Positions 17,950 to 27,808 of a DNA stretch of 34,416 bases are shown in pieces (position 1 is the first letter of the stretch; the number at the start of each line of letters is the position of its first letter). The position numbers and the translations under genes are program-made. Source of the stretch: Clostridiales bacterium (GTDB taxonomy: Bacteria; Bacillota; Clostridia; Lachnospirales; Lachnospiraceae); contig JAJBUA010000007.1 of NCBI GenBank assembly GCA_020860565.1, forward strand, positions 1-34,416. Direction: 5' to 3'. The notes beneath the pieces are model-generated. The model was not told the origin of the DNA. It ran no database searches and saw only the letters and a list, made by a program, of their open reading frames with translations.

Positions 17950-18393
17950 TGCTGTGTGTGTAAATGCCGCAGGGAGGAACAGGAAGCATACGACCGGAAA
18001 ATGGCGGAGATGGAACGCCGCAATTATATCCGCAGCCTGAAAGCCAGCGGACTTCAGGAACACGCACTGTATGACTGGAAGTTTGAGAACGCGGCTGACA
18101 GTGCCAGCATCCAAATGGCGAAGCGCTATGTAGAGAACTGGAAGGAGGCTAGGGAAAATAATCTCGGGCTTCTGCTCTGGGGAGACGTCGGCACGGGAAA
18201 GTCCTTTACAGCTGCCTGTATCGCCAATGCCCTCTTAGAAGCCGGCGTCCCGGTGCTGATGACAAACTTTTCCAAAATATTGAATCAGATGGGCGGGATG
18301 TAATCGGACGAACGTTACAAGTACATTTCCTCCTTCTCGGCGTTTGACCTGCTGATCATCGACGATCTGGGGATTGAACGGAATACGGAGTAT
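17950..18393 (+). pseudogene. DnaC-like helicase loader fragment
   Basis: The reading CKCRREEQEAYDRKMAEMERR followed by WGDVGTGKSFTAACIANALLEAG (Walker A GDVGTGKS) and DLLIIDDLGIERNTEY (Walker B) matches the AAA+ DnaC/IstB-like ATPases of phages and integrative elements. The N-terminal zinc-finger half is missing at the junction with the IS1182 scrap. A TAA at 18301-18303 interrupts the frame after QMGGM, and the gene stops matching at about 18393. It must come from an older mobile element. Confidence 0.82.
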
Positions 18394-18395
18394 CT

Positions 18396-18584
18396 CCGCT
18401 TAATATCAGCCCGGAGGAGCTGACCGAGCGCTTTGTGCGCGGGGACGTATCCCGGACGACTGAGGGAAGCGGCCTGGGTCTTTTGATAGCCAGGGATCTC
18501 ACGACTCTCCAGGGCGGTAAATTCCAGATTACTATAGACGGAGATCTCTTTAAAGCGGAGGTAACGTTCCCGATTAAAAATTAG
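18396..18584 (+). pseudogene. Sensor histidine kinase C-terminal fragment
   Basis: This is 62 codons reading PLNISPEELTERFVRGD, then SRTTEGSGLGLLIARDL and a final LQGGKFQITIDGDLFKAEVTF: the G2 box and end of a HATPase_c domain. It has no start codon and no kinase core, and it begins immediately at the DnaC fragment junction in a different frame. It is a passive scrap. Confidence 0.8.
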
Positions 18585-18662
18585 TTGGCGCGTTGTATAT
18601 AAAGAGGCCGGTCAATGTATTTGCCCGCATTGCCGCATCGTAATCATCCATGTCGAGAAAAC

Positions 18663-18707
18663 AAAAAGGGTCAGAGTGTCTGTAAAGAGATACCCTGACT
18701 CTTTTTT
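18663..18707. terminator. Bidirectional terminator downstream of eno
   Basis: A 14-bp stem, AAAAGGGTCAGAGT with ACCCTGACTCTTTT (one mismatch, one wobble), has a T-run on both sides. It can end minus-strand eno transcription and stop + strand read-through. Confidence 0.8.
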
Positions 18708-18756
18708 ATCTTATGTCATTAGAGGTTTAGAACTTTTACCTCCGATGTCTTCTGTG

Positions 18757-20052
18757 TTACCTCGCTGAGTTAAACGCGCCGAATCCTGGGAATACGGCGG
18801 CTTCGCCAAGCTCCTCTTCTATGCGCAGGAGCTGATTGTATTTTGCGACTCTCTCGCTGCGGCTCGGAGCGCCGGTTTTTATCTGGCATGTGTTAAGTGC
18901 CACTGCCAGATCAGCGATAGTGGTATCCTCAGTTTCGCCTGAGCGATGAGAGGTGACGGCAGTGTAGCCGGCCTTATGAGCCATCTTGATGGCTTCAAGC
19001 GTCTCGGAGATAGTTCCTATCTGATTGAACTTGATAAGGATGGAATTTGCGCAACCGGACTTGATTCCCTTCTCCAGGCGCTCGGTGTTTGCGATAAACA
19101 GGTCGTCGCCTACGAGTTGTATCTTCCCGCCGAGTTCCTCGGTCATATACTTCCAGCCTTCCCAGTCCTCCTCGTCAAGGCCGTCCTCGATAGAGTAGAT
19201 AGGATATTTATCGCAGAGCTCCTTCCAGTGAGCGCCAAGCTCTTTTGAAGTAAATTTCTTTCCGCACTTGGGAAGGACGTACTCGCCCTTAACTCCCCTC
19301 TTCCACTCGCTGGACGCAGCGTCCATAGCCGGGACAAAGTCCTTGCCGGGCTCATATCCCGCTTTCTTTATCGCCGCCATGATACACTGGATCGCTGCCT
19401 CATCGCTGCCCAGATCAGGGGCTAAGCCGTCCTCGTCTCCAACGGAGGTAGCCAGTCCGCGCGCCTTTAACAGAGAGGCCAGAGCATGGAACACTTCGGT
19501 ACACCAGCGAAGACCTTCCTTAAAGCTCTTTGCACCGGCGGGCATAATCATAAACTCCCGTGCGTCAATTGTGTTAGCCGCGTGAGTGCCGCTGTTTAAT
19601 ATATTCATCATGGGAAGCGGCAGACGGTTCGCATTAGCTCCTCCAATGAAGCGGTAAAGCGGAATCTGAAGGCTTTCGGCAGCTGTACGCGCGCTGGCAA
19701 TAGATACCGCCAGGATGGCGTTGGCTCCGAGATTTGATTTGTCCTTTGTCCCGTCGAGGCGTAGCATAGCGCCGTCGACTGCATATACGTCGGACGGATC
19801 CATACCTTTCAGAGTATCGCAGATGACAGTATTGATATTATTTACAGCCTTCTGGAAGCCCTTCCCTCCGAAACGGCTCTTATCGTTGTCGCGCAGCTCC
19901 AGCGCCTCGAACTCGCCTGTAGACGCGCCGCTGGGAGCGGCTCCTCTTCCGACAGTTCAGTCGGTAAGGTATACCTCTGCCTCAACCGTGGGATTTCCTC
20001 TTGAGTCGATAATTTCTCTTCCAATTACTTTTTCAATGCTTCATTATTTCAT
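18757..20052 (-). pseudogene. eno: Enolase pseudogene
   Basis: Read on the minus strand from the ATG at 20050-20052 to the stop at 18757-18759, all 431 codons lie in one frame, which is the normal enolase length. The protein would convert 2-phosphoglycerate to phosphoenolpyruvate. The body is well conserved ([46 protein letters not shown]). The start region is broken: codons 3-4 are TAA TGA, probably an indel near an alternative ATG at 20042-20044. Codon 32 is TGA in place of the glycine of the usual [12 protein letters not shown] motif. The longest intact frame starts at 19803, lacking the whole N-terminal domain. An AAAGGA site precedes the ATG. A functional copy is expected elsewhere. Confidence 0.88.
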
Positions 20053-20373
20053 TCCTTTCCGCAACTAAATACAGATGGTGATTTGGTGTTCTGAGCGGAG
20101 TCTCCGCCCAATATTGATAAATTTACCCCATTCTTTGTCAAATGTAAATCTAATTTCCAGAAGAGCAGCCAATAATACTTATATCTGTTATACATAGGGG
20201 ATTGCTTTACAGCCATGGTCGAATTGTGTGTCAAGAAATGTATTTTACGCGAATTTTCTAAAAATTTTACCGAATCAAGGTTGCAAGGTACGTTTAAAAA
20301 GATATATAATTTCCGAGAAAAAGCTGATGAGAAGAGATTTCTTGTTGAATTTTATGAGGAGGTTATTTTGTAT
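20053..20373. promoter_or_regulatory. Divergent region between eno pseudogene and sugar-type ABC operon
   Basis: No gene is seen. GCGGAgtcTCCGC near 20095 is a small dyad on the eno side. TTGCAA (20281-20286) and TATAAT (20305-20310), 18 bases apart, form a plausible + promoter for the ABC operon. Confidence 0.55.
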
Positions 20374-21705
20374 ATGCAAAAGAAGAGAATATTGAGTATT
20401 CTGCTTTCAGTCTGTCTGGCAATCGGTTGCGCTGGCTGTAGTCAGCAGGGAAGTACTGCTGCATCAAATGAAACAGCTTTTGCCACCGCCGACGAAGGAG
20501 CGGTAGAGATCGCTTTCTGGCATAGTTTTAGTTCAGGCTCTAATCTGGAGGCTATTGAGAAGATCATCTCTGATTTTAATGAGGTGTATGAGGGACAATA
20601 TAAGGTAGTGGGAACTTATCAGGGAGGTTATGCCGACATCCTGTCCAAATTGAGCGTTGGCTTTGCCGCAGGAGAATGTCCGGTGGTATCTTTCATAGAT
20701 TCTGTGGATACGCCTCAGCTGATCGTCAACGACATGGTATTGAATTTGAGCGAATATGCCGCCGAAAAAGATCCGGAGTTTGACTTTGGACAGTATATTC
20801 CAGGTCTGATGAACTATGGCACAGGTGCTGACGGCAACTATTATGCCTTACCCTGCGGTCGTTCCACGCCGCTAATGTATGTTAACCTGGACATTGTAAA
20901 GGAAGCAACTGGTACGCAGGAGATTCCCAAGACGCGTGCGGAGCTGGTAACTCTGCTGGAAGCTGTTCGTGACAATACAGACGCTACTCCTTTCATGTGT
21001 GATATGGTATGCTGGTATTTTGCAAACTTTCTTACCAGCGCGGGAGGTCATTTCCTAAGCGCTGATGGAGAAAGCGACTATTTTGCAGTGGACGATGCTG
21101 CGCTGAACGCGTTTTCGTTCTGGGAAAATCTGGCGGACGAGGGTCTTTATAAAGCTGCAGGCGTAGATGGATTGAGCGCCTGGGAGCAGTTTGTCAATGG
21201 TGATGTCGCCGTTTTATATCAGTCTACGGGAACCATGACCAATATTTATAATAACGCACAGTTTGAGGTGGCAGTGGATTATTTGGTGGCTGATAAATGC
21301 TATAGCGTTGCTACCGGCGGAAATAATCTGATACTTATGAATACTGCCAGCGAAGAAGAACTAGCCGGCGGTTGGGAATTTATAAAGTATGCTACAAGTT
21401 TGGAGGTCAATGCCTACATAAATGAGAAAACCGGATATATGCTCAATAATATTAACTCTGGTTCTCTGGAATCTGTGCAAAAGCTGTGGGAGGAAAAACC
21501 TCAGTATAAGGTAGCCTACGATCAATTGGAGTATGTGGACGACCAGTATGTGTCTCCTTATTTCGCCTCTTTAAATCAGGAAATCGTAGCTTTGTTGACT
21601 CAGATGCTACAGGATGGCAGTTTGTCCGCGGAAGAAGCTACTGAGCAGCTGCTTCTTATTTGTGAAGAACTGTTACCAGGCGGAAATGCCGAAACATATC
21701 CCTAA
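20374..21705 (+). CDS. ABC transporter substrate-binding protein, UgpB/MalE-like
   Basis: This 443-residue family 1 solute-binding protein starts with a lysine-rich, hydrophobic signal ending in a cysteine pair (C19, C22) of a lipoprotein type. The mature part has the fold markers VEIAFWHSFSSGSNLEAIEKIISDFNEVY and the interior GDVAVLYQSTG typical of UgpB-like receptors. The start at 20374 has GAGGAGG 11 bases upstream; a TTG two codons earlier is also possible. The frame is open back to 20215 but without a signal peptide there. Downstream genes supply ATPase, permeases and a phosphodiesterase-type enzyme, which hints at an organophosphate substrate (inference). Confidence 0.88.
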   Translation: MQKKRILSILLSVCLAIGCAGCSQQGSTAASNETAFATADEGAVEIAFWHSFSSGSNLEAIEKIISDFNEVYEGQYKVVGTYQGGYADILSKLSVGFAAGECPVVSFIDSVDTPQLIVNDMVLNLSEYAAEKDPEFDFGQYIPGLMNYGTGADGNYYALPCGRSTPLMYVNLDIVKEATGTQEIPKTRAELVTLLEAVRDNTDATPFMCDMVCWYFANFLTSAGGHFLSADGESDYFAVDDAALNAFSFWENLADEGLYKAAGVDGLSAWEQFVNGDVAVLYQSTGTMTNIYNNAQFEVAVDYLVADKCYSVATGGNNLILMNTASEEELAGGWEFIKYATSLEVNAYINEKTGYMLNNINSGSLESVQKLWEEKPQYKVAYDQLEYVDDQYVSPYFASLNQEIVALLTQMLQDGSLSAEEATEQLLLICEELLPGGNAETYP

Positions 21706-21735
21706 ATCTTAAAGTACGTTAATCTGCGTTCCTTT

Positions 21736-21757
21736 GACAGTGCGCTTGCACGCTGTC
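21736..21757 (+). promoter_or_regulatory. Intercistronic hairpin
   Basis: GACAGTGCG and CACGCTGTC form a short stem-loop between the binding protein and ATPase genes. Such hairpins often stabilise the upstream message so the receptor is made in excess. Confidence 0.4.
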
Positions 21758-21788
21758 GTTTGGATTTATTTAAGAAGAGAGATTAAAT

Positions 21789-22826
21789 ATGGCAAAAATC
21801 GAATTAGTAAAGGTAACAAAGCGCTTTGGAAATACCACGGTTCTGGAGAATTTAGATCTTACTATTGAGGACGGTGAATTTACAGTTCTGATCGGCGCAT
21901 CCGGCTGTGGTAAAACAACGCTCCTGCGAATGATCGCGGGTATTGGTCCTCAGACTTCCGGTCAGATTTTGATGGATGGCGTGGATATCTCCGACCTGCC
22001 TCCGGGAAAAAGGGATCTTGCTATGGTATTTCAGAACTATGCCATATATCCCACGATGTCTGTGCGTGAGAATATCGAATATGGGCTGAAAAATAAAAAG
22101 GTTCCAACCGCGGAGCGTAATAGATTAATTGAGGAGATCAGCGAGATTCTAGGCATTGCGGACTACTTAAAGCGCAGGCCTTCCCAGCTGTCCGGAGGTC
22201 AACGTCAACGAGTGGCTTTGGCCAGAGCCATGGTTAAGAAGCCTAAGGTATTCCTGATGGACGAGCCTTTATCTAATCTTGACGCCAAACTGCGTGCGCA
22301 TATGCGCGTGGAGTTGATTGAACTGCATAAGAAGCTTAACACTACTTTTGTGTATGTTACACATGATCAGGTAGAAGCTATGTCTATGGCTGACAGGATT
22401 ATACTTATGGATAAGGGAGTTATTCAGCAGGAGGATAGCCCGAGTGTGATTTACAATAACCCCTGCAACCGTTTTACAGCTCAATTTATCGGATCTCCGC
22501 AAATGAATATCCTGAAAGTGCCGGATACAGAGTTCTTTTTCGGCTTCAGACCCGAGAAGATCGAATTGTCCAATGAAAAGAGCGATAAATTTGTGCAGAA
22601 GAAAGCACGGATCGTGACCAAGGAGATGCTTGGAAGCGAAACACTGTATCAGCTGTATTTTGATAATATTTCTGTTATGGCAAAGAGTTTGTCTGAAAGG
22701 TTCAGCGACGAAATCTATTTCTCGCTGAACAGGGAGGATATTTTACTCTTTGACAAAGCGGGGGCTCGCATCTACAATAAGGATAATCGTTTTGCGGATA
22801 CCCTGGAAAAAGTGAGAGGGTTTTAG
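21789..22826 (+). CDS. ABC transporter ATP-binding protein, UgpC/MalK type
   Basis: This 345-residue ATPase has Walker A GASGCGKT (36-43), the Q-loop VFQNYAIYPTM, signature LSGGQ (134-138), Walker B VFLMDEP (154-160) and the H-loop YVTHDQVEAMSMADR. A C-terminal regulatory domain of about 100 residues (FGFRPEKIEL onward) is the TOBE/OB-type domain of the CUT1 sugar and glycerol-phosphate importers; it is somewhat shorter than in MalK. The start has AAGAGAG-type spacing. Its stop is 3 bases before the first permease. Confidence 0.92.
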   Translation: MAKIELVKVTKRFGNTTVLENLDLTIEDGEFTVLIGASGCGKTTLLRMIAGIGPQTSGQILMDGVDISDLPPGKRDLAMVFQNYAIYPTMSVRENIEYGLKNKKVPTAERNRLIEEISEILGIADYLKRRPSQLSGGQRQRVALARAMVKKPKVFLMDEPLSNLDAKLRAHMRVELIELHKKLNTTFVYVTHDQVEAMSMADRIILMDKGVIQQEDSPSVIYNNPCNRFTAQFIGSPQMNILKVPDTEFFFGFRPEKIELSNEKSDKFVQKKARIVTKEMLGSETLYQLYFDNISVMAKSLSERFSDEIYFSLNREDILLFDKAGARIYNKDNRFADTLEKVRGF

Positions 22827-22829
22827 CTT

Positions 22830-23711
22830 ATGATAGAGAAATTTTGGCAAAAATGCCTCCCCTATATTTTTGTGGCGCCTGCGATGGTTTTCATGGCGGT
22901 GTTCACGTTGTACCCATTGGGAAATATGATTTATCTGTCAATGACTGATTGGGTACTGATGTCAAAAACTAAGAATTTTGTGGGTCTTGATAATTTTATT
23001 TATATTGCACAGCGTGCCGATTTCTTAAATGCGTTGGGCAACACGTTCTTTTATACTTTTTGGACGGTATTGACGCTTATGGTGGCCGCTTTGGTGTTTG
23101 CCGTTCTGCTATACAAAAACACAAGGTTGAACAATCTGGTTCGTACAGCTATGTTTACGCCACATGTCATTGCATTGTTGTCAGTGTCCATGATTTGGTC
23201 CTGGCTAATGAATGAGGACAGTGGTTTGCTGAATATGCTGCTGAGCGCCGTAGGGCTTCCTACTTCCCGTTGGCTGAACTCCAGCGATACCGCTATGGCC
23301 TCTCTGGTGTTAGTGTCATGGTGGAAATCGGTTGGTTATTACACTCTGATTATTTTTGCGGCTCTACAAGGAATACCAGCGGAAATATATGAAGCAGCGG
23401 AACTTGATAACGCTGGCGCGCTGAATCGCTTCTTAAGGATCACTTTGCCCATGATTTCTCCACAGGTGTTTTTGTGTCTGATCACTATGACTATAGGTTC
23501 TTTTAAGGTCTTTGAGACTATACGCGTTATGACGGCTGGTGGACCTGGTAAATCCACTCAGGTTCTTGTGTACTATATCTATAATACTGCATTCGGTATG
23601 CAATTTAAAATAGGAGTAGCTAGCGCCGCGGGTGTGGTTCTGCTGGTAATTGTAGGTCTTCTGACTATGCTCTATTTTTTGGTACTTTCCAAGAGGGTTC
23701 ACTATCAGTGA
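22830..23711 (+). CDS. ABC transporter permease, UgpA/MalF type
   Basis: This 293-residue inner-membrane protein has about six helices: the first at about 11-31, then NTFFYTFWTVLTLMVAALVFAVLLY and further segments. The cytoplasmic EAA loop, EAAELDNAGALNRFLRITLP, starts at residue 188 and is canonical. It works with the next permease and the preceding ATPase. Confidence 0.9.
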   Translation: MIEKFWQKCLPYIFVAPAMVFMAVFTLYPLGNMIYLSMTDWVLMSKTKNFVGLDNFIYIAQRADFLNALGNTFFYTFWTVLTLMVAALVFAVLLYKNTRLNNLVRTAMFTPHVIALLSVSMIWSWLMNEDSGLLNMLLSAVGLPTSRWLNSSDTAMASLVLVSWWKSVGYYTLIIFAALQGIPAEIYEAAELDNAGALNRFLRITLPMISPQVFLCLITMTIGSFKVFETIRVMTAGGPGKSTQVLVYYIYNTAFGMQFKIGVASAAGVVLLVIVGLLTMLYFLVLSKRVHYQ

Positions 23712-23755
23712 ATATAGATAGGGCAGTTTGCCATAGAATGTAAATGAGGATTGAT

Positions 23756-24619
23756 ATGGGAAAACAGATAAGGAGCGCAGTATCTGTGCAGCAAAAAGCG
23801 GCATCTAAATGCTGGCATACAATAGGCGCGCTGGCAAAGATTGCTATTATTGTGATTTTTATATTCCCCTTTGTATGGATGCTTTCTACGTCCTTGAAAA
23901 CTTATAAGGAATCTATAGCTTATCCTCCGAGTCTGCTGATGGCGCAGCCACAGTGGGAGAATTTTAAAACTGTATGGAACAGTGGCAATTATCTTATGTA
24001 TTTTCGCAATACTATTGTTGTGACATTGTCCATTTTGGCGATACAGACATTTGTCTCGGTGCCTTGCGCCTATGCGCTGGCTCGATATGAATTTCGGGGC
24101 TCTGGTCTGTGCTTCGCAATTGTATTGATCTCGTTCATGGTCCCTACTCAGCTGACATTTATTTCGGTTTATATAATGTTCGCCGATCTTGAGATGCTAA
24201 ACACACTGTGGCCGCAGATTTTACCCTTTGGTGCCAATGCTTTTGGTATCTTTATGCTGCGCCAGGCTTTTAAGCAGATTCCTGGGGAAATTGTGGAGGC
24301 CGCACGTCTTGACGGAGGATCCGAAGTGTCTATCATGCTTAAAATAATGCTGCCCATGGTCAAGCCATCTCTGGTGGCTACGACTATGTTCAGCTTTATA
24401 AGTCATTGGAACGACTATTTTTGGCCGTTTGTCATAACAAATAGTGATGCTATCCGACCGCTGACTGTGGCTATCGCTCAATTGCGTGATTCTGAAAATG
24501 GAAATCAATGGCAGCTAGTCATGGCTGGTAATGTGATTCTGGTATTACCGATTTTGCTGGTATACATATTTCTTCACAAGCGTATTATCAGTGGATTTGT
24601 GTATAATGGTATTAAATGA
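23756..24619 (+). CDS. ABC transporter permease, UgpE/MalG type
   Basis: This 287-residue permease has about six membrane helices and the EAA loop EAARLDGGSE at residues 181-190. The ATG at 23756 has GAGGA about 7 bases upstream; the ATG at 23744 has none, so the shorter form is chosen. The family end (HKRIISGFVYNGIK) is intact. Confidence 0.9.
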   Translation: MGKQIRSAVSVQQKAASKCWHTIGALAKIAIIVIFIFPFVWMLSTSLKTYKESIAYPPSLLMAQPQWENFKTVWNSGNYLMYFRNTIVVTLSILAIQTFVSVPCAYALARYEFRGSGLCFAIVLISFMVPTQLTFISVYIMFADLEMLNTLWPQILPFGANAFGIFMLRQAFKQIPGEIVEAARLDGGSEVSIMLKIMLPMVKPSLVATTMFSFISHWNDYFWPFVITNSDAIRPLTVAIAQLRDSENGNQWQLVMAGNVILVLPILLVYIFLHKRIISGFVYNGIK

Positions 24620-24779
24620 TTTCCGCATAAGCGGACATGCTAGTTTTGTAAGCACTTAAGTGTGAAAAAATGGGGTGTCGTTGGGGAAGCAATAGTTACG
24701 TGGCGGGTTACAGTTACGCTAAGCTTTTGGATGGAGTTTTATGACAGATACAAATTCTGCACAAAAAGGAGATGTAAAT

Positions 24780-26075
24780 ATGGCAAAATATACGATCGTG
24801 ATTTCAGAAGATGCGTTGTTATATGACGACTGGGCTGTCCTGCGGCAGCTACCGGCCTTTTGTTCTATATGGGATAAGGCTGCGATGGTAAAGCGTATGC
24901 GTTCAATATATCCCACCATTACCTATCCCTGCCATACCACTATGCGAACCGGTTGTTTTCCTGATCGTCATGGAGTGATAAATAATGAACAGACCATTCT
25001 GGGAGAGGTATCTTCACTTTGGGAGCATTTTAACCATATCGTGAAAGTGCCAGATATATTTGGTTATGCAAAAAATGTGGGCATGACTACCGCCGCTGTT
25101 TTCTGGCCTGTGACAGGCAGGCACCCTAATATTGATTATCTTATAAACGAATACTGGCCCCAGCATCCGGGGGAGGATGAGGCAGAATGCCATCTGGACT
25201 CGGGTACCAGCGAGGAGGTCATGGAGATTGTTCGCGCCAATATGCACCTTTACAAGGGGCATCAGCGAAAACATCCTTGGGTGGATAAGTTCATCAACGC
25301 CTGCGCCTGCGATATTATCAGAAGGTTCCAACCCAATTTGCTGATGATGCATCCCGCTAATGTGGATGGCTATCGTCATGAGGCGGGAGTAAATTCTATG
25401 AAGGCTATTCACGGGCTGCATGAGTGAGATATGTGGCTGAGCGATATATTACAGGCGCTTGACCTTACCGGAATCCGTGAAGAGACTAATGTATTTGTCG
25501 TCAGTGACCACGGCCAGATGGATGTGCAGGGCAGCATACATCCTAACGTACTGTTGCGACGGGCAGGATTGATCAAGACGGATGCAGCGGGAAATATTGT
25601 GGATTATACGGCTATGGTTAAATCCGCCGGTGCGTCGTGCCAGGTCTATCTGAAAGATCCTGATGACAGAAACGCCTGGGAGGAGACACGCGCTGTGCTG
25701 CAGAAGGCCTGCGACGAGGGAGTATACGGTATTGAACGTGTTTTCATCAGAGAGGAGGTGGAGGAGCTGGAGCATTTGTCTGGTGGCTTCTCCTTTGTAC
25801 TTGAGACCAATGGAGTCTACTCTTTTGGCAATGACTGGAGAGAGCCTGTGGTGCGAACCTTTGACACTACGGATTACAAGCTGGGTCACGCCACGCATGG
25901 CTATCTGCCGGATAAGGGACCTCAGCCCACTCTTCTGGCTTTTGGGCCGGACATAAAACCAGGCGTGGTGGTGGAACGTGGCTGTATCGCAGATATCGCG
26001 CCTACGGTGTCTCGTTCATTTGGCGTGGAGATGCCGGATGTGGATGGCAGAGTGATTTCCGAAATCTTAAAATAG
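24780..26075 (+). pseudogene. Alkaline-phosphatase-superfamily phosphodiesterase with in-frame stop
   Basis: The start at 24780 has AAAAGGAG upstream. The reading shows the nucleophile segment IYPTITYPCHTTMRTG, the metal-binding DGYRHE, SDHGQMD and the C-terminal GHATHGYLPDKGP, as in nucleotide pyrophosphatase/phosphodiesterases and phosphonoacetate hydrolases. There is no signal peptide, so the protein would be cytoplasmic. A TGA at 25425-25427, between HGLHE and DMWLSDIL, cuts the gene in frame; both halves are otherwise intact and each lacks essential metal ligands. Placed after a Ugp-like importer, it probably split an imported phosphodiester or phosphonate before it was lost. Confidence 0.82.
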
Positions 26076-26275
26076 ATATGAACTATAATTTACATGCTTG
26101 AGCTTTCTCAGCTGGCGTTTCCGGTGTACATATCCTGAATTTTGCAAATGGGATTCAAAAGCAGAAAATTTGCCTGATATATCAGTGTTTTGATTATGAA
26201 AAACCATCGCAACAAGGTAGTATGGAGAATGTGCTTCATAAAAACCAAAGTCTCCCGATTCATCTATAAAAACAC
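26076..26275. other. Intergenic stretch before the IS5 element
   Basis: No gene or strong structure is seen between the phosphodiesterase and the IS. Confidence 0.5.
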
Positions 26276-27507
26276 TTAGGGAAACGCTGAAATAATAACA
26301 CTTTCAGCTTAACTAGCCATCCAAGCGGATGGATTTTAACGATATCTCTATTGATTTACGCGATTATACTGCTTCTGTACGCCTTTGATTGAGTATATTT
26401 TCTCAAATTGGGCGCACTTATGCCATACAAAATTCATCGCTTCGCCCGGCTCTTATACACATGAGTAAATTGGTGCTGGCAAACAGGATATGGAACTGAT
26501 TCATTTTTTTGGCTATGCCTCGATACGCAACCTTACTATATCCGAACTGTTTCTTGACAATTAAAAATGGATGCTCTACTTTACAGCGTGTTGATGACTT
26601 TCGGTTTTCTATTTGTTTATTCCAGTTAATTCCCTGATAGGAATCCGGTGTTTTGTTACTACTTGGCCTTTTGTTGGTGCGGAAGTCCACCTGCGATAAA
26701 TGCTCATCACTTCGGATCTCTTCCCGTTTCTCCGCGCCACTATAACCGGAATCGCCATAAACAACCTCGTCATCTTCACGGATCAGGTTTGCAGTTTCCT
26801 CTATGTCATGCACGTTTGCGGCAGTCCCAGTGATTGTGTGAACATAGCCACTCCCTGCGTCGACACCGGAATGGACTTTCATCCCATGATACCACTGGTT
26901 TCCTTTTTTGGTCTGGTGCATTTCGGGATCGCGTTTCCCCTCCTTATTCTTGGTAGAGCTTGGGGCAGCAATGATTGTGGCATCCACGATTGTACCGCCT
27001 CGCATGATCAAGCCTGCTTTTTCCAGTCTGACAGCAACATCGTCAAAAATCTGTTCGCCGATCTTATATTTTTCAAGAAGATGGCGAAAATGAAGTAAAG
27101 TGGTGGCGTCCGGAACCTGTTCAGTAAAGAAGTCAAGGTGCATAAAGTTCCGCATTGCATAGCTGTCATAAATAGAATCCTCGATGGCAGCATCAGAAAG
27201 ATTGAACCAGTTCTGCATCAGATACATACGGAGCATGGTTTCTATATCTTTCGGGGGTCTGCCCCGTTTGCCAGACGGATAATACGGACGTATCATACTT
27301 ACCCAATGTTCCCATGGGATCATTTTATCCATGGAATCAAGGAATTCCTCTCGCCTGGTTTTCTTGCGGCGGTTGGAATGTTACATATCGCTAAAAGTTT
27401 GTTGCTTCATGCTCAAATACCATCCTTTGTATATATCATACTTTTATTATACTATAGATGGTGGTTATTGGGTGGCTGAAATGCTGATTTAACCAGTGTT
27501 TCCTTAG
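26276..27507. mobile_element. IS5-family insertion sequence with TTAG target duplication
   Basis: The element runs from 26280 to 27503 (1,224 bp). The ends GGAAACGCTG (26280-26289) and CAGTGTTTCC (27494-27503) are inverted, 9 of 10. Both sides carry TTAG (26276-26279 and 27504-27507), as expected for the IS5 group. A CCATCC-aagc-GGATGG hairpin lies just inside the left end. Confidence 0.82.
26418..27410 (-). pseudogene. IS5-family transposase with nonsense codon 10
   Basis: The full reading starts at ATG 27408-27410 (MKQQTFSDM), meets TAA at 27381-27383 as codon 10, then continues in frame HSNRRKKTRREEFLDSMDKMIPWEHW to the normal end. An internal ATG at 27330-27332 gives a 304-residue product. 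The DDE residues are present: D in IVDATII, D in YGDSGYSG and E in RCKVEHPF. The TAA probably replaced GAA or CAA. The shortened product might still be made, but it lacks the first 26 residues, so activity is doubtful. Confidence 0.85.
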
Positions 27508-27746
27508 ATTAGTCAATACAGAATAAAAATGGCGGGGAAATTTCCCGCCGCTCGGTGGATCAGGGTCTTATGACCAGCCCAATTAGTGGTCACCAGTAAT
27601 TTATTGTACTCTTATTCTAATTTAAATATACCAAGCTGTCAACAAAAGAGGAATACGATATGTGGAGATATAATGCTCCTGATAGCACTGAAAAAATAAT
27701 TACTAACGGATGAATCTGAAAGTATATTGAAATGAGAGCGTCTTGG
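27508..27746. other. Spacer between the two insertion sequences
   Basis: It holds a GC-rich near-palindrome, GGCGGGGAAATTTCCCGCC, at 27531-27549. There is also a possible 17-codon frame at about 27660 with an AAGAGGAA site, MWRYNAPDSTEKIITNG. Neither is recognisable; the IS66 target copy CGTCTTGG ends the stretch. Confidence 0.45.
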
Positions 27747-27808
27747 GTAAACGCACGATAGCGCGTACCGATGCTAACTTAGCCGCCCAAGAGGGCGGCA
27801 GTACCATA

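Noticed and set aside
25425-25427. TGA in the phosphodiesterase read as selenocysteine
   Set aside because: No convincing stem-loop of bacterial SECIS type follows, the position is not a known catalytic cysteine or selenocysteine, and neighbouring genes have ordinary nonsense codons of all types.
25431-26075. Second half of the phosphodiesterase as an independent gene
   Set aside because: It is in the same frame as the first half, lacks a good ribosome binding site and contains only part of the active site.
27660-27713. 17-codon frame between the two insertion sequences
   Set aside because: It has a fair ribosome binding site but no recognisable sequence and no promoter; recorded only as part of the spacer.
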